A program made the position numbers and the translations under genes. Of a stretch of 5,527 nt of DNA, positions 1-5,527 are shown one piece after another. Under the pieces are notes generated by a model, which had not been told where the DNA came from, searched no databases, and was given only the letters and a program-made list of their open reading frames with translations. Every line of letters starts with the position of its first letter. Within the stretch, counting starts at the first letter, position 1. Origin of the DNA: Mariprofundaceae bacterium (lineage in GTDB: Bacteria; Pseudomonadota; Zetaproteobacteria; Mariprofundales; Mariprofundaceae); NCBI GenBank assembly GCA_030950875.1, contig JAUZQS010000307.1, positions 1 to 5,527 on the forward strand. The letters are read 5' to 3'.

Positions 1-471
1 GGCTCGACGCCGGCCACCCCGCCCGAATTCGAGTTCTTGAAAAACCAAGCGTGGCCCGCGTCCATGCGCAACAACCTGCGGCTGCTTTTTGGACGCTGGT
101 TGGCCCAGCACGCCTGGTACGACGAAGCGTTGGAGCAGTTAGACGGTCTGGCCATTGGAGATGTGGTGGATCCCGCCTCGCTACTTTTTTATCAGAGCGT
201 GGCCCGGCATCGGCTGCTGCAAAAAGACGCCTGCCTTCCCGCACTGACCCTTCTGCTGGAGAACGAAGAAACGATTCCTCGCCGCTACAGCACGCTGGCC
301 CGTCTGATGGAGGCCGACATCAAACCGCTGAAAGTCGATTCTCTCGATGAAGTTTCCAGGATGATGAATGAAGTGCAGCGCCGGCTTGACTTCGGCCGCG
401 CCGGCGGTCGGGTGCGAAAACAGGAAGACGACGTCATCGCGAAACTCGACAAGCTGATTGGAGCGGCTTAA
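1..471 (+). CDS. 3' fragment of an uncharacterised helical protein, planctomycete-like
   Basis: The frame is open from the first base to TAA at 469-471 (156 codons), so the gene starts outside the window. A TTG at 37 is possible but has no convincing ribosome binding site. I do not recognise a named family. The protein is soluble, has no cysteine motif apart from one isolated Cys, and is predicted mainly helical. Its middle part (WLAQHAWYDEALEQLDGL, later LLFYQSVARHRLL) has the rhythm of tetratricopeptide-like helical hairpins. The C-terminal part is highly charged (RVRKQEDDVIAKLDKLI). From memory this tail resembles hypothetical proteins of planctomycetes that continue beyond KLDKLI; this is unverified. 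If so, the last residues (GAA and the stop) come from the neighbouring cco DNA and the true C-terminus is lost. GC content is far above that of the rest of the window. No functional link to the cco genes is visible. Confidence 0.6.
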   Translation, partial: GSTPATPPEFEFLKNQAWPASMRNNLRLLFGRWLAQHAWYDEALEQLDGLAIGDVVDPASLLFYQSVARHRLLQKDACLPALTLLLENEETIPRRYSTLARLMEADIKPLKVDSLDEVSRMMNEVQRRLDFGRAGGRVRKQEDDVIAKLDKLIGAA

Positions 472-475
472 TCCT
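445..475. other. Composition and gene-content junction (probable chimera breakpoint)
   Basis: Left of this interval the DNA is about 60% GC with GC-rich codon choice; right of it GC falls to about 32-45%. The upstream reading frame ends here at 469-471. CcoQ coding in another frame becomes recognisable from about 456-474 but has no start codon. No insertion sequence, direct repeat, tRNA or inverted repeat lies at the switch, so no mobile-element mechanism is suggested. The exact breakpoint cannot be fixed without homologues. Confidence 0.75.
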
Positions 476-629
476 TGTGGTTGTTCTGGCCATACTCATG
501 GCAGGTTTGTATTTTTGGGTGTTTAACCCTAAAAATCGCGATCAATTTGAACAACACCGTGATTTTGTAAATGAAAATGGAAAAGAAGAGGATATGAAGA
601 GGGAGGTTGAACATGGCCAAACAAAATAA
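456..629 (+). CDS. ccoQ: CcoQ/FixQ, small subunit of cbb3 oxidase, N-terminus missing
   Basis: Reading the frame that ends at TAA 627-629 gives one hydrophobic helix (VVVLAILMAGLYFWVF), then NPKNRDQF and an acidic, charged tail. This is the standard layout of CcoQ, a short single-span protein that stabilises the cbb3 oxidase complex in the inner membrane. It sits directly before ccoP and overlaps its start by 17 bases, as expected in a ccoNOQP operon. The beginning is abnormal: no start codon with a ribosome binding site exists in frame, and upstream codons run into GC-rich foreign-looking sequence. GTG 477 and ATG 498 are in frame but would cut into the membrane helix. The N-terminal residues and native start were therefore probably lost at the junction near 460. 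The position 456 is an estimate of where CcoQ-like coding begins. Confidence 0.75.
   Translation, partial: DWSGLILVVVLAILMAGLYFWVFNPKNRDQFEQHRDFVNENGKEEDMKREVEHGQTK
601..606 (+). promoter_or_regulatory. Ribosome binding site of ccoP
   Basis: GGGAGG lies six bases before ATG 613. It favours ATG 613 over the in-frame TTG at 607, which would directly abut the motif. It lies inside the ccoQ coding sequence, so ccoP translation may be coupled to ccoQ. Confidence 0.75.
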
Positions 630-1476
630 GCCGCAACAGGCCCCTGATACCGGACATGAATGGGATGGGATTCGTGAGTTAACCAATCCACCACCGCGTT
701 GGTGGATGATATCGCTGCATGCTAGTTGGATATTTGCTGTGGGTTATATCATTCTTTATCCATCGATTCCATTGGTTCATGAATCAACTAAGGGGCTGCT
801 TGGCTGGACTCAAATTAAAGAGTTTAAAGAAGATGTGGCTGAAAATGAAAAAATAAAAGCGCCGTTTTTGAAACAGGTCGCAGCGATGGATGGTGAAGCA
901 TTATTAGCCGATGCAGGGCTGCGTAATTTCTCTGAATCGTCAGCTAAAGCGATCTTTGGTGATAATTGTGCGGCATGTCATGGTTCGGGTGGGCAAGGAG
1001 CGCCAGGATTGTTTCCAAGCCTAGCCGATGATGCATGGTTATATGGTGGTGATATGGAAACCATCATTGAAACGATTACGGATGGCCGAGAAGGGAATAT
1101 GCCTGCTCATAAGGGTGAGATTGCTGATGCTGATATCGAAGCATTAGCTGATTTTGTTGTAGCCTCGTCGCAAGGCAAAGGCACGGCGAAAGGTTTGGCT
1201 CTTTTTAATGAATCGGGTTGTGCTGATTGTCATGGAGAAGATGCTCAGGGTGGGTTCATTAACGATCTAGGCACTGGAGCCCCAAATTTAACCGATAGCC
1301 TTTGGCGTTTTCAATCTACACGTGAGGGTGTCTTGCGTACCATTCGTTATGGTGTGAATCAAGAGGATGTTCCGCAAACGCGCACGGCCATCATGCCTGC
1401 ATTTGGTGAAAAACTTAGCCCTGAAGCGATTAAAATGCTGGCAGTTAAAGTTCATGAGCTAGGCGGCGGGAAATAG
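613..1476 (+). CDS. ccoP: Cytochrome c oxidase cbb3-type, subunit III (di-haem CcoP)
   Basis: CcoP (287 aa) is the membrane-anchored di-haem c subunit that accepts electrons and passes them to CcoO and the CcoN active site. Residues 15-32 hold the typical HEWDGIRELTNPPPRWW motif. One membrane helix follows at about 32-50. The rest is periplasmic, with two cytochrome c domains: CAACH at 119-123 with probable axial Met in GNMPAH (M163), and CADCH at 203-207 with probable axial Met in IMPAFG (M261). Length and domain order are normal for the family, and the frame is intact. The start is ATG 613, supported by GGGAGG at 601-606. It overlaps truncated ccoQ upstream and is followed after 9 bases by a small membrane protein gene. 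ccoN and ccoO, encoding the subunits it needs, are not present upstream, consistent with the junction near 460. Confidence 0.96.
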   Translation: MAKQNKPQQAPDTGHEWDGIRELTNPPPRWWMISLHASWIFAVGYIILYPSIPLVHESTKGLLGWTQIKEFKEDVAENEKIKAPFLKQVAAMDGEALLADAGLRNFSESSAKAIFGDNCAACHGSGGQGAPGLFPSLADDAWLYGGDMETIIETITDGREGNMPAHKGEIADADIEALADFVVASSQGKGTAKGLALFNESGCADCHGEDAQGGFINDLGTGAPNLTDSLWRFQSTREGVLRTIRYGVNQEDVPQTRTAIMPAFGEKLSPEAIKMLAVKVHELGGGK

Positions 1477-1479
1477 GAG
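1475..1479 (+). promoter_or_regulatory. Ribosome binding site of the 37-codon ORF
   Basis: AGGAG overlaps the ccoP stop codon and stands six bases before ATG 1486. This good spacing is the main reason to treat the short ORF as translated, and it suggests coupling to ccoP. Confidence 0.7.
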
Positions 1480-1485
1480 AGTACT

Positions 1486-1599
1486 ATGGATGAAGTTGTT
1501 ATAGGTACAATCGCTGCAGTCACAGGCACCGTTATTATATTTATTGTTGCAGCTTATTATTTTTTCAAAATCATTACGAGTAAGGATGATGCCGAATAA
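1486..1599 (+). CDS. 37-residue single-helix membrane protein, candidate CcoM-like small subunit
   Basis: The ORF runs from ATG 1486 to TAA 1597-1599. It starts MDEVVIGTIAAV, has an uninterrupted hydrophobic stretch at about residues 5-27 ending in AAYYFF, then a basic residue and a short polar, acidic tail (SKDDAE). A good ribosome binding site overlaps the ccoP stop, and a terminator follows about 22 bases after the stop, making this the last gene of the ccoP transcript. cbb3 oxidases are known to carry tiny single-helix subunits: CcoQ here, and CcoM found in the Pseudomonas stutzeri enzyme structure. Size, topology and position fit a CcoM-like role, but the assignment is inference, because such short proteins give weak homology. 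It is not CcoS, which is longer and normally follows ccoI. It could also be an assembly helper. Confidence 0.7.
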   Translation: MDEVVIGTIAAVTGTVIIFIVAAYYFFKIITSKDDAE

Positions 1600-1621
1600 A
1601 TAGACGGTTGATGGGATAATG

Positions 1622-1649
1622 AAAAGGGAGGCTTCGGTCTCCTTTTTTT
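1622..1649 (+). terminator. Rho-independent terminator after the ccoP unit
   Basis: A six-pair stem (GGAGGC at 1627-1632 with GTCTCC at 1637-1642, one G-U pair) closes a TTCG tetraloop and is followed by seven T residues at 1643-1649. A run of A at 1622-1625 can pair with the T tract, so it may also work weakly on the other strand. It ends transcription from ccoQ-ccoP and the small ORF, before ccoG. Confidence 0.9.
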
Positions 1650-1699
1650 ATGTTTATACGGAGCTGTAAGGTGGGTAGCTTATGGTTTTGCGCTATTAG

Positions 1700-1720
1700 T
1701 TGATTATATCATAATATCAA
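1700..1720. repeat. Imperfect 21-bp palindrome upstream of ccoG
   Basis: The arms TTGAT (1700-1704) and ATCAA (1716-1720) are perfect inverted repeats, and inner bases TAT and ATA (1707-1709, 1711-1713) also mirror each other around 1710. Only two positions per arm fail to match. The half-sites resemble FNR/Anr half-sites, but the spacing is 11 bases rather than the canonical 4, so this is not a standard FNR box. It may be an operator for another dimeric regulator, or chance in AT-rich DNA. Confidence 0.45.
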
Positions 1721-1728
1721 TATATGTT
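1700..1728 (+). promoter_or_regulatory. Candidate promoter of ccoGHI
   Basis: TTGATT (1700-1705) and TATGTT (1723-1728) are 17 bases apart and each matches the sigma-70 consensus at four of six positions. An alternative is TTGCGC (1688-1693) with CATAAT (1710-1715), 16 bases apart. A promoter is expected here because a strong terminator closes the preceding unit. In either model the palindrome at 1700-1720 overlaps promoter elements. Confidence 0.45.
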
Positions 1729-1755
1729 ACTCGTAAATTTTAGCAAGGGGCTTAT

Positions 1756-3168
1756 ATGTCGGAACAAAGGCAAAGTAAAATCGAAGATATATATATCGAG
1801 TCTCACGAATGGCATGTAAATACGGGTGATGAAACCATTCATGCCAAACGTATTGCAGGGCGTTTCAGAAGTTTTAGATGGTATGCCTCGGCATTGTGGA
1901 TACTTTATTTTGCGATGCCGTATGTTCGCTGGGATGGTCAGCAGGCAATTTTGTTTGATATTCCTCATCGCCAATTTCATTTGTTTGCTATCACAATATG
2001 GCCGCAAGATTTATGGATGTTATCGCTGGTCTTAATTCTACTTGCGATAACATTATTTGCAGTGACGGCAATTGCAGGGCGTGTGTGGTGTGGCTACTTT
2101 TGTTTTCAAACGGTTTGGACGGATTGGTTTACATGGTTAGAAGATAAAATTGAAGGTAATCCAATACAGCGGCGTAAACTTGATGCAGCACCTTGGAGTA
2201 CGCGTAAAATTCGTTTGAAATCACTGAAGCATATCTTATGGATGTTAATTGCTTTGCTGACAGGCTTAAGCTTTGCCGCTTATTTTACGGATGCCTATGA
2301 CTTATGGTATCGTTATTTAAGCTTGGATGCACCGCTTGTGGCTTGGGTTGTTTTGGGGTCATTGTTTACTGTAACCTATATATTTGCTGGCTTTATGCGT
2401 GAGCAAGTCTGTTTTTGGTTGTGCCCTTATGCCCGTATTCAAAGTGTCATGATTGATAAAGATACAGAGCTTCCCACTTATGATGTAGAGCGTGGTGAAC
2501 CGCGTGGCAAATTGCATAATAAGAATAATGAGAAACGTGGTGATTGTATTGATTGCCATCTCTGCGTGGGCGTTTGCCCAACTGGGGTGGATATTCGTAC
2601 AGGTATGCAAGAAGGTTGTATTACCTGCGGCATGTGTATTGATGCGTGTGATAGCATGATGGAAAAAGTGGGTCGCCCAGGTGGTTTGATTCGTTATGCT
2701 TCAAGAAAAGAGATGGATGGGGAAATGTTGCCTGCACTATTTAAACGGCCACGAGTGGTGATTTATTCGCTTATTCTTGCTTTAGCTATTGGTGGTATTG
2801 TTTATGGTCTAACTCATATTCCACCTGTTGAGCTTTCAGTGGTACATGAAAGACAACCGCTATTTATTCAAATGAGTAACGGGGATATAAAAAATAAATA
2901 CACAATTAAGGCGATTAATAAAACTGCTAATGACTTACATATGAGACTTAGTATCGTTGGCGCTGAAAATGTGCGAATTGTTGGTGAAGAAGCGCAAGAT
3001 ATTAACTTTCAAGCAGGGACATTGATTCCTTTTCATGTTTTTCTTGTGGCCAAGCGAGATGCATTAAAGCAAGAGCGAACACCGCTAACTTTTATTTTAG
3101 AAAGCCTTAATGGAGCAAAGATTAAGTTAGAGTATGAGTCGGTTTTTATGGGGCCTGTGGGTAAGTGA
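1756..3168 (+). CDS. ccoG: CcoG/RdxA/FixG, membrane ferredoxin-type cbb3 oxidase assembly protein
   Basis: CcoG (470 aa) is an inner-membrane polyferredoxin. In Rhodobacter it was shown to reduce Cu(II) to Cu(I) for cbb3 oxidase assembly. Membrane helices lie at about residues 42-57, 85-107, 158-178, 194-213 and 333-352. Between helices are GRVWCGYFC (C112, C116) and EQVCFWLCP (C219, C223). A cytoplasmic region has two 4Fe-4S ferredoxin motifs: C264, C267, C270, C274-Pro and C288, C291, C294, C298. The C-terminal part from about 355 is the Ig-like periplasmic domain of the family (IPPVELSVVHERQPLF). Length is normal and the frame intact. ATG 1756 is supported by AAGGGG at 1745-1750. It opens the ccoGHI unit behind its own candidate promoter, and ccoH follows after 11 bases. 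Confidence 0.95.
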   Translation: MSEQRQSKIEDIYIESHEWHVNTGDETIHAKRIAGRFRSFRWYASALWILYFAMPYVRWDGQQAILFDIPHRQFHLFAITIWPQDLWMLSLVLILLAITLFAVTAIAGRVWCGYFCFQTVWTDWFTWLEDKIEGNPIQRRKLDAAPWSTRKIRLKSLKHILWMLIALLTGLSFAAYFTDAYDLWYRYLSLDAPLVAWVVLGSLFTVTYIFAGFMREQVCFWLCPYARIQSVMIDKDTELPTYDVERGEPRGKLHNKNNEKRGDCIDCHLCVGVCPTGVDIRTGMQEGCITCGMCIDACDSMMEKVGRPGGLIRYASRKEMDGEMLPALFKRPRVVIYSLILALAIGGIVYGLTHIPPVELSVVHERQPLFIQMSNGDIKNKYTIKAINKTANDLHMRLSIVGAENVRIVGEEAQDINFQAGTLIPFHVFLVAKRDALKQERTPLTFILESLNGAKIKLEYESVFMGPVGK

Positions 3169-3169
3169 T

Positions 3170-3174
3170 AGGAG
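3170..3174 (+). promoter_or_regulatory. Ribosome binding site of ccoH
   Basis: AGGAG stands five bases before ATG 3180, two bases after the ccoG stop. It decides for ATG 3180 over the in-frame GTG at 3165, which overlaps the end of ccoG and would place the motif inside the gene. Confidence 0.7.
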
Positions 3175-3179
3175 TAAGT

Positions 3180-3680
3180 ATGTTGAGTGAAACGTTAAAA
3201 GAAGATCTTAGGAACCCATGGTTGCGTGTTATCTTGCTTATCATCGGAACCACGGTGGTGGTGAATGTCGCTTTTATTACCTATGCATTTATGGTGCCTC
3301 CGAATCTCGTTGTGAAGGATTATTATGAGCGTGGTAAAAATTATTTTCATGATGAAAACGTACGTAAAGAAGGCTTGCCCACAGCTTGGCGTTTGCAGTT
3401 AATGTTGCCTGATAAGTTAAAATTGGATACACCTGAAACATGTCGTTTGTATGTGATGGATCATAATGGAAATCCCGTACAATCGGGCAAAGTGGTTTTA
3501 AGTGCTTATCATGTTAGTCGTGCCAGCGACGACTTTAAAATTCAATTAAAGCAATCAGATATTGGGACATTCACAGCACCGATTGCTTTCCCTTTTCTAG
3601 GCAATTGGGATTTAATTGCTCGCATTGATACGGGTGAAGAACATTTTGATACGGCAAAACGTATTTTTGTCGGAAAGTAA
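3180..3680 (+). CDS. ccoH: CcoH/FixH, cbb3 oxidase assembly and stability factor
   Basis: CcoH (166 aa) is a FixH-family protein that associates with the cbb3 complex and is needed for its assembly or stability. The N-terminus is cytoplasmic (NPWLR), followed by one membrane helix at about residues 15-38. Then come the family-typical PPNLVVKDYYERGKNY (about 40-55) and a periplasmic beta-rich domain ending with GNWDL (141-145) and a short basic tail. Length is usual for the family. The gene lies 11 bases after ccoG and 22 before ccoI, the standard GHI order. There is a single cysteine (C88) and no obvious metal-binding motif, as expected for a structural or assembly partner. Confidence 0.92.
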   Translation: MLSETLKEDLRNPWLRVILLIIGTTVVVNVAFITYAFMVPPNLVVKDYYERGKNYFHDENVRKEGLPTAWRLQLMLPDKLKLDTPETCRLYVMDHNGNPVQSGKVVLSAYHVSRASDDFKIQLKQSDIGTFTAPIAFPFLGNWDLIARIDTGEEHFDTAKRIFVGK

Positions 3681-3702
3681 TCATATCGACCAAGCCGGTG
3701 AC

Positions 3703-5527
3703 ATGAGAGGTTGTGATGAAACGAGCTGCTTTCACTGTGCTCTTCCAGCCAATGGTCCTGCCACATGTTACGGTGATGTTGCGGGTCAATCGCATCGTTT
3801 TTGTTGCAGTGGTTGTCTGAGTGTTTGTCAGGTTATTCATGAGGCAGGCTTAGATGGTTTTTATCAGCGTCTAAAAAAACGAGAAGCCACGCTAGCGCCA
3901 CCACCTGATGCGCCCAGTGATATGGATCAGTATGATCTGCTTGAAGTGCAGGATGATTTTGTGCAAACCCTTGCCGATGGAAGTCAGCAAACGCAATTGA
4001 TGGTGGAAGGGATTCATTGCGCTGCCTGCGTTTGGTTGATTGAAAAAGCCTTGCTAGGTATGACGGGTGTGATCAAAGCCGAAGTCAATTTGGTACACCA
4101 TCGCTTGTTGTTGCAGTGGCAACCAGAGCAGCTTTCTTTAGTGAAAGTGATACAGCGATTAGCCGCATTGGGTTATGCCGCCGTACCCTTTAATCTTGAT
4201 CATGTTGAAGGGAATATGCGTCAGCAACGCCGCAGCATGTTATTCCGATTGGGTTTTGCAGCTTTTGGCGCAATGAATATGATGTGGATATCCATTGCAC
4301 TCTATGCAGGTGCATTTTCTGGCATTAGTCAGGAATACCGACACTTTTTCCATTGGGTTAGTTTTGCCATAGCGACACCCGTTTTACTGTATTCGGGCGG
4401 GCCTATTTTGCGTTCTGCTTGGCAGGTTTTGCGTCAGGGGCAGTTAGGTATGGACTTGCCCATTGCTATTGGTGCACTAGCCACGTTTAGTTATTCTACT
4501 TGGCAGCTATTTCATGCTGACGAACATGTTTATTTTGATACTGTCGTAACCTTCTTATTTGTTATTCTTATTGGCCGATATTTGGAAGCTATGGCACGTG
4601 GTAACGCATCGTCTGCGAGCTTGCGTTTGCTGGAGATGCAACCGCGTATGGCGACGCGTCTAACCAACGATGGCGAAGAACGTGTTGCTGTTCGCAAATT
4701 GAATGTGGGCGATGAGCTGCGTATCAAAGCTGGAGATAAAGTGCCCGCTGATGGTGTGGTTATTGAAGGTGAGTCGTATTTAGATGAATCAATGATGAGT
4801 GGTGAGTCTCGGCCCATACATAAATACATCGGCTCAAAACTTATAGGCGGGACAGTTAATGGCGAGTCCCCCTTGGTGATGCAAGTGGAACAGACGGGCA
4901 ATGCCACTGTTTTATCGCGAATTATTCATTTGGTTGAATCTGCACAAGGTTCAAAAGCACGTATTCAACGTTTAGCAGATCGTATTGTACCTTACTTTGT
5001 GGGAACAACGTTGGCTCTTTCAGCCATAACATTTTTATACTGGTTTCATGTTGATATGGATGTGGCATTACTAGCAGCAACGGCAGTTTTGATTATCACT
5101 TGCCCATGCGCATTGGGTTTGGCAACACCTATGGCCATTGCTGTGAGCACAGGGTTGGCTGCAAAATGGGGTGTATTGGTTCGTAATGGTGAGGCTTTGG
5201 AAGGTATTTCCAAGGTAAGTCATGTTGTGATGGATAAAACAGGCACGCTGACAGAAGGGCGAATGTCTGTTGCAAAGATTATTTCAGATGAAAATCATGA
5301 CCGACTCTTAGAATTATCCACAGCCGTTGAACGCCATTATTCTCACCCTATTGGGCTTGCCATTTGCGCATCAGCAGTCGAAAAAGAACTTACTTTTCTT
5401 GCATGCCAAGACTTACAATTTAAACCAGGTCTTGGCGTGGGCGGCAAGGTTGTTATCGGTGATGCGGGTGATTGTGAGGTCTGGGTTGGTAATCAGCGAC
5501 TGATGCAACAGCTTGGTATTTCAATTG
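3703..5527 (+). CDS. ccoI: CcoI/FixI, P1B-type copper-transporting ATPase for cbb3 oxidase (3' end outside window)
   Basis: CcoI is the copper-exporting P-type ATPase that feeds Cu to the oxidase at the inner membrane. The frame is intact for 608 codons and runs off the right edge; the family is usually around 800 residues. In order: a cysteine-rich N-terminal metal-binding segment (CFHC at 9-12, C22, CCSGC at 34-38, C42); a heavy-metal-associated domain with GIHCAAC (103-109); membrane helices from about 183; actuator loop SGES (366-369, where many relatives have TGES); the membrane Cu site CPC (467-469); phosphorylation motif DKTGT (511-515); and the ATP-binding HP pair (548-549) and GLGVGG (576-581). 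The GDGxND hinge motif would lie beyond the edge. ATG 3703 is chosen because it directly precedes the conserved CFHC segment, but its ribosome binding site is poor; translation may be coupled to ccoH, which ends 22 bases earlier. Confidence 0.95.
   Translation, partial: MRGCDETSCFHCALPANGPATCYGDVAGQSHRFCCSGCLSVCQVIHEAGLDGFYQRLKKREATLAPPPDAPSDMDQYDLLEVQDDFVQTLADGSQQTQLMVEGIHCAACVWLIEKALLGMTGVIKAEVNLVHHRLLLQWQPEQLSLVKVIQRLAALGYAAVPFNLDHVEGNMRQQRRSMLFRLGFAAFGAMNMMWISIALYAGAFSGISQEYRHFFHWVSFAIATPVLLYSGGPILRSAWQVLRQGQLGMDLPIAIGALATFSYSTWQLFHADEHVYFDTVVTFLFVILIGRYLEAMARGNASSASLRLLEMQPRMATRLTNDGEERVAVRKLNVGDELRIKAGDKVPADGVVIEGESYLDESMMSGESRPIHKYIGSKLIGGTVNGESPLVMQVEQTGNATVLSRIIHLVESAQGSKARIQRLADRIVPYFVGTTLALSAITFLYWFHVDMDVALLAATAVLIITCPCALGLATPMAIAVSTGLAAKWGVLVRNGEALEGISKVSHVVMDKTGTLTEGRMSVAKIISDENHDRLLELSTAVERHYSHPIGLAICASAVEKELTFLACQDLQFKPGLGVGGKVVIGDAGDCEVWVGNQRLMQQLGISI

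Noticed and set aside
25..30. EcoRI site (GAATTC) near the left edge as evidence for a cloning joint
   Set aside because: It is not at the composition break, and a single six-base site is expected by chance; it says nothing about the junction near 460.
51..350. Second + strand ORF of 99 codons overlapping the first fragment
   Set aside because: Arg/Ser-rich translation typical of a shifted frame in GC-rich coding DNA; the frame ending at 471 has the better protein character.
468..686. Minus-strand ORF of 72 codons across ccoQ and the start of ccoP
   Set aside because: It is the complement of ccoQ and ccoP coding sequence, has no recognisable domain, and conflicts with well-supported + strand genes.
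1700..1713. Canonical FNR/Anr box upstream of ccoG
   Set aside because: The half-site spacing is 3 or 11 bases instead of 4, so the consensus TTGAT-N4-ATCAA is not met.
1717..2007. Minus-strand ORF of 96 codons over the start of ccoG
   Set aside because: It lies opposite the conserved N-terminal region of CcoG and shows no protein-like features; a shadow frame.
4798..4809. SGES instead of TGES in the actuator loop of CcoI as a possible loss of dephosphorylation
   Set aside because: Ser for Thr is conservative and the catalytic Glu is kept; all other P-type motifs visible are intact.
4530..4907. Minus-strand ORF of 125 codons inside ccoI
   Set aside because: It lies antisense to the actuator domain of CcoI and is rich in Ser/Thr/Pro as expected of an antisense frame; no ribosome site or family match.

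Overview
The window joins two unrelated-looking pieces of DNA. Bases 1 to about 460 are GC-rich (a sampled 60-base line gives about 62% GC). They carry the 3' end of an uncharacterised, mostly helical coding region that is open to the left edge. From about 460 to the right end the DNA is much AT-richer (sampled lines give 32-42% GC) and encodes part of a cbb3-type cytochrome c oxidase locus. The cco proteins look like those of a Pseudomonadota member, perhaps Gamma- or Zetaproteobacteria. The first fragment looks to me more like a planctomycete protein, from memory only. The switch falls inside ccoQ, which has lost its start, and ccoN and ccoO, normally directly upstream, are absent. An assembly or cloning chimera is the simplest explanation; a real recombination cannot be excluded from sequence alone.

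Layout: a 3'-terminal fragment of a hypothetical gene (1-471); a 5'-truncated ccoQ (about 456-629) overlapping ccoP (613-1476, di-haem subunit III); a 37-codon single-helix membrane protein gene (1486-1599); and a rho-independent terminator with a UUCG loop (about 1622-1649). A 156-base intergenic region follows, with a candidate promoter and an imperfect 21-bp palindrome. Then come ccoG (1756-3168), ccoH (3180-3680) and the first 608 codons of ccoI (3703 to the edge). All genes are on the + strand.

How the genes work together: CcoP, with the missing CcoN and CcoO, forms the high-affinity terminal oxidase, and CcoQ is its small stabilising subunit. CcoG (a membrane ferredoxin-like cupric reductase), CcoH (assembly and stability factor) and CcoI (P1B-type copper ATPase) supply and insert copper for the CcoN haem-copper centre. 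The terminator separates the structural genes from the assembly genes, so the two sets probably have separate promoters. The item most worth following up biologically is the 37-residue membrane protein right behind ccoP, a candidate extra small oxidase subunit of the CcoM kind. The item most important for data quality is the junction near 460.
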